From NCBI GenBank assembly GCA_900552925.1, contig USBH01000010.1, positions 1 through 14,720 of the forward strand: a stretch of DNA of 14,720 nt. Reading direction: 5' to 3'. Position numbers and translations under genes: made by a program. Source of the stretch: an uncultured Oscillospiraceae bacterium. GTDB taxonomy: Bacteria > Bacillota > Clostridia > Oscillospirales > Acutalibacteraceae. How positions within the stretch are numbered: the first letter of the stretch is position 1; each line of letters begins with the position of its first letter. Positions 12,658-14,720 of the stretch are shown piece after piece. Below the pieces are notes generated by a model. That model worked only from the letters and a program-made list of their open reading frames with translations, had not been told where the DNA came from and did no database searches.

Positions 12658-13359
12658 TTACGGGCCGTCCCGGTCCTCCGGCGGCAGCAGCTCGCCGAGC
12701 AGCCCGGTGTAGTCCGGAATGCAGCGGTCGCACAGCGCAAGGAACTCTGCGCGCTCCGCGGCGGTGTGGGTCGGGTCGAATACGCCGACCACAGAAAAAC
12801 CGGCCTCTTTCGCCGTGCGGACCGCATACAGCGCGTCCTCAAAGACGACGCATTCCGCAGGCGACGCGCCGAAGTCCGACGCGCATTTGAGGTAAATATC
12901 CGGCGATTCCTTGCTTTTGCCGATCGTCGTGCAGCTTTCCGCAATGTCGATGTTCGGCGCGATCGAAAGCCGTTCGAGCGCGGGCCAGAGCGATCGGATG
13001 TCGGAGGCCGTCGCGATGGCCGTGTGGATCCCGCGGGACTTGAGCGCCGCCGTGAAGGCCGCGGCGCCGGGGATCTCCGGCACCACCGTGCGGTACCGCT
13101 CCCGCGCCTGGTCGACGATTTCGGCCATGATGGCTTCGAGCGTGCCGGAAACGCCGAGCACGTCGCGGTAATAGGCCGCGCACTGCTCGAGGCACAGGGA
13201 ATTGAGCGTCTTGCTCAGCCCCGGCGGGGCGGCGACCCCCTTCAGCGCCGCGTAATCGTATGTAATGCTGTTCCACATCGGCATGCTGTCGAGCAGCGTG
13301 CCGTCCACGTCGAAAATGACCGCACGAATTCTGTGCGGCAAGCCGGAAATTGCCTGCAT
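12658..13359 (-). CDS. HAD-superfamily hydrolase, beta-phosphoglucomutase/phosphatase type
   Basis: From the ATG at 13359 this is a 233-residue soluble enzyme of HAD subfamily IA. Motif I is FDVDGTLLDS (Asp17 nucleophile, Asp19), motif II is IATASD, motif III Lys is in GKSKESPDIY, and motif IV is VVFEDAL (Glu-Asp for Mg2+). These enzymes act on small sugar phosphates or nucleotides; the exact substrate is not predictable. An alternative start at 13443 would add 28 residues, but lies within the loop of a large terminator hairpin (13421-13478), so the shorter form is preferred despite a weak ribosome binding site. It lies just before the MATE gene and is probably cotranscribed with it. Confidence 0.88.
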   Translation of the reverse strand: MQAISGLPHRIRAVIFDVDGTLLDSMPMWNSITYDYAALKGVAAPPGLSKTLNSLCLEQCAAYYRDVLGVSGTLEAIMAEIVDQARERYRTVVPEIPGAAAFTAALKSRGIHTAIATASDIRSLWPALERLSIAPNIDIAESCTTIGKSKESPDIYLKCASDFGASPAECVVFEDALYAVRTAKEAGFSVVGVFDPTHTAAERAEFLALCDRCIPDYTGLLGELLPPEDRDGP

Positions 13360-13420
13360 CCGGAAGATCACCGTCCCTGTCTGCGGCGCGGATTTTTTCC
13401 GAACGCCGCGAAATAAAAGC

Positions 13421-13478
13421 AAAAGGCCCGCATCGTGTGACATTTGCTTCCTAACTATATCACACGGGCGGGCCTTTT
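13421..13478. terminator. Long hairpin terminator, probably bidirectional
   Basis: Outer arms AAAAGGCCCGC and GCGGGCCTTTTT plus inner arms CGTGTGA and TCACACG form a long, slightly interrupted stem around a ~19-nt loop. T-runs follow on both strands. It closes the DUF4358 lipoprotein gene, whose stop is at 13512 on the minus strand. Confidence 0.75.
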
Positions 13479-13511
13479 TCAAGGCTTTAAAAAGCGCGGC
13501 TTTTTCCGGTT

Positions 13512-14165
13512 TTACAGGGCGCCGAGCGCCGCCTTGATCGCGTCGATGCCGCGCTGCACCTCCTTGCCGAGCGCCTCGGCGAAGCCCTCGGAGCTCGTGC
13601 CGTCGTCCACGTCGCCGAGCAGCACGAAGAATACGTAGTCGCCTTCGCTGTAGACCTCCGCGGCGTTGAGCTTGTCGGCGTTCGCGTCGAAGCTGTTTTC
13701 ATCGATCAGCCGCTGCTTGTAAGCCGTCAGCTTTTCCTTGACCTCGTCGACCTTGCCGGATTTCGCCTTGACGGCGATGAAGGTATCCGGGCGCTCGTTC
13801 TCGGCGGTGTTCTCCGCGTAGACCTCCTCGTAGAGCGATTCATCCAGGCCGAGCTCCTCGCGGATCTGCTCCTCGGTCATTTCGGTGTCCGGGTAGTACT
13901 TGTCGCCGTACACGTCGCGCAGCGCGTCGCGGAACATGCCAAGGCCGCTCGCGGCGGCGCCCTCAGCGCCGTCGCCGCTCTGCGCGCCGTCGCCGTTCTT
14001 CGAGGCTTCGGCGGACGAGTTGGAGGCCTCCTCCTTCGCGCCGGAAGCGGCGCTGGAAATCGTGGAGGACAGGGAGGAGCTTGTGGTGCCCGTTTTGCTC
14101 TGGCAGCCGGCAAACGAGCCGATCAGAAGAACGGCAAGCACAGCCGGCATGATTTTTTTGAACAT
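13512..14165 (-). CDS. DUF4358 lipoprotein
   Basis: This 217-residue protein has a lipoprotein signal MFKKIMPAVLAVLLIGSFAGC, with Cys21 as the lipidation site. A low-complexity Ser/Ala/Gly/Glu linker (about 22-75) follows. The C-terminal domain (about 78-215) contains EELGLDESLYEEVYAE, DTFIAVKAKSGKVDEVKEKL and EGDYVFFVLLGDV, which is the DUF4358 pattern of Clostridia. The function is unknown; it is expected on the outer face of the membrane. The start at 14165 is preferred to one 11 codons upstream because AAAGGA is 9 nt before it and it opens directly on the signal. It has its own hairpin terminator and is divergent from the next gene. Confidence 0.88.
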   Translation of the reverse strand: MFKKIMPAVLAVLLIGSFAGCQSKTGTTSSSLSSTISSAASGAKEEASNSSAEASKNGDGAQSGDGAEGAAASGLGMFRDALRDVYGDKYYPDTEMTEEQIREELGLDESLYEEVYAENTAENERPDTFIAVKAKSGKVDEVKEKLTAYKQRLIDENSFDANADKLNAAEVYSEGDYVFFVLLGDVDDGTSSEGFAEALGKEVQRGIDAIKAALGAL

Positions 14166-14437
14166 TGCAATCGATCCTTTCTCTGTATCTCGGCGCATCG
14201 CCGGTCTGAAAACGCGCGGGCGTCCCGCCGTTTGCCTTTACTATGCCACGGTTTTGCCGAAATAAACGAGCGGCGCAAAAAAAGAGCGGCGCACGCGCGC
14301 CGATACCGTGTGCGGCGCGGAAAACGGCGGCCCGCAGACCGCGCGGCGCCGGGCGGTTTTTCGTTGAAAAAACCGCGGACTTATAGTATACTGTTTTTAA
14401 AAGCAAACATTTTTCGTCGATTCTGGGGGCTTGGGTT
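14166..14437. other. Divergent intergenic region
   Basis: About 270 bp separate the lipoprotein gene (minus) from the truncated membrane-protein gene (plus). Apart from the plus-strand promoter at 14364-14392 it holds GC-rich, CGCG-laden sequence with weak self-complementarity. I see no gene, clear terminator or operator in the remainder. Confidence 0.5.
14364..14392 (+). promoter_or_regulatory. Promoter of the truncated plus-strand gene
   Basis: TTGAAA (14364-14369), a 17-bp spacer and TATACT (14387-14392) form a good sigma-A promoter about 45 nt before the ATG at 14438. Confidence 0.78.
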
Positions 14438-14704
14438 ATGGCAAAGCATCAGGCGGCGCCGGTCGCGGAGCGCGTTTCGGTCACGGCGCTCTTGTTCCCG
14501 CTGGTGTCCGTTCTGTATTTTGAAGCGGTCTTTTCGTATTTTGCACAGACCGGGATGACCGTATACAAGGTTCTGTTCGCGCTTTCGGCCGGCGCGTTCG
14601 GGCTGGCGCTCTCGCGGCTCACGCCGTCGCGCGTGCTGAATTTCCTCCTGCAGAGCGCCTGGCTGCTCTTCTGCGGCGGGCTTGCGGCCGCGCAGTACCT
14701 GTGC
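14438..14704 (+). CDS. Membrane protein N-terminus, possibly LTA synthase/sulfatase family (partial)
   Basis: The open frame starts MAKHQAAPVAERVSV and gives 89 codons before adapter sequence. It has three likely membrane helices (about residues 16-36, 42-58 and 68-88). The pattern LFPLVSVLYFEAVFSYFAQT and the short helix spacing resemble the N-terminal membrane part of LTA-synthase/phosphoglycerol transferase proteins, whose catalytic sulfatase domain would follow. No catalytic residue is present, so the family call is tentative. The start is supported by a good promoter and a G-rich stretch about 8 nt upstream. The frame stays open through the last 16 bases, but those are not genomic. Confidence 0.6.
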
Positions 14705-14720
14705 CTGTCTCTTATACACA
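14705..14720. other. Nextera/Tn5 mosaic-end adapter sequence
   Basis: CTGTCTCTTATACACA is identical to the first 16 bases of the Tn5 mosaic end used in transposase-based sequencing libraries. It sits exactly at the contig end, so it is untrimmed library adapter and not genomic sequence. Confidence 0.95.

Noticed and set aside
12633..12944. 104-codon N-terminal extension of the MATE frame
   Set aside because: It overlaps the HAD gene in another frame, is Arg/Ser-rich, and the MATE start at 12632 has its own ribosome binding site.
1..14720. CRISPR array or phage structural genes
   Set aside because: No regularly spaced repeats and no capsid, portal or terminase features were seen on either strand.

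Overview
The window looks like DNA from a GC-rich gut member of the Clostridia (Oscillospirales-like). This is a judgement from codon choice, AGGAGG-type ribosome binding sites, a dockerin-bearing secreted protein, a DUF4358 lipoprotein and a single-chain iron-sulfur serine dehydratase. No 16S gene or other decisive marker is present. The last 16 bases match the Nextera/Tn5 mosaic end, so this is the end of an assembled contig and not a natural boundary.

Region 1 (1-5480) is a metal-homeostasis-like island, with every gene on the minus strand. In transcription order it holds a shortened ZIP-family transporter, a small CxxC heavy-metal (HMA) protein, an AraC-type regulator, a 26-residue membrane peptide, a DUF6110-like small membrane protein, a P1B-type ATPase with an unusual SCALKL motif, a TetR regulator with two overlapping palindromic operators, and the first 63 codons of a probable ABC exporter. 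The same palindrome (AGTTAG-N6-CTAACT) stands before the ZIP gene, the HMA gene and the ABC gene, so one regulator may link all three. The ATPase set resembles the kind of locus described for ferrosome-forming bacteria (P1B-6 ATPase, FezB), but this is inference.

Region 2 (about 5480-7950) is AT-richer and built from pieces of mobile elements. It has an N-terminal fragment of a large serine recombinase, an XRE regulator fragment fused in frame to a membrane-anchored beta-lactamase-family serine hydrolase, a stretch with inverted repeats but no convincing gene, and a C-terminal recombinase fragment.

Region 3 (7985-14704) is very GC-rich and looks chromosomal. tRNA-Pro(UGG), with a near-ideal promoter and a terminator, has its 3' end facing the mosaic region. 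Beyond it, on the minus strand, are a secreted dockerin protein, L-serine dehydratase, a probable operon of HAD phosphatase, MATE transporter and DUF896 protein, and a DUF4358 lipoprotein. A divergent gene on the plus strand, perhaps an LTA-synthase-like membrane enzyme, is cut by the contig end. The change in composition at the tRNA suggests that regions 1 and 2 were acquired there. The far attachment site would be outside the window.
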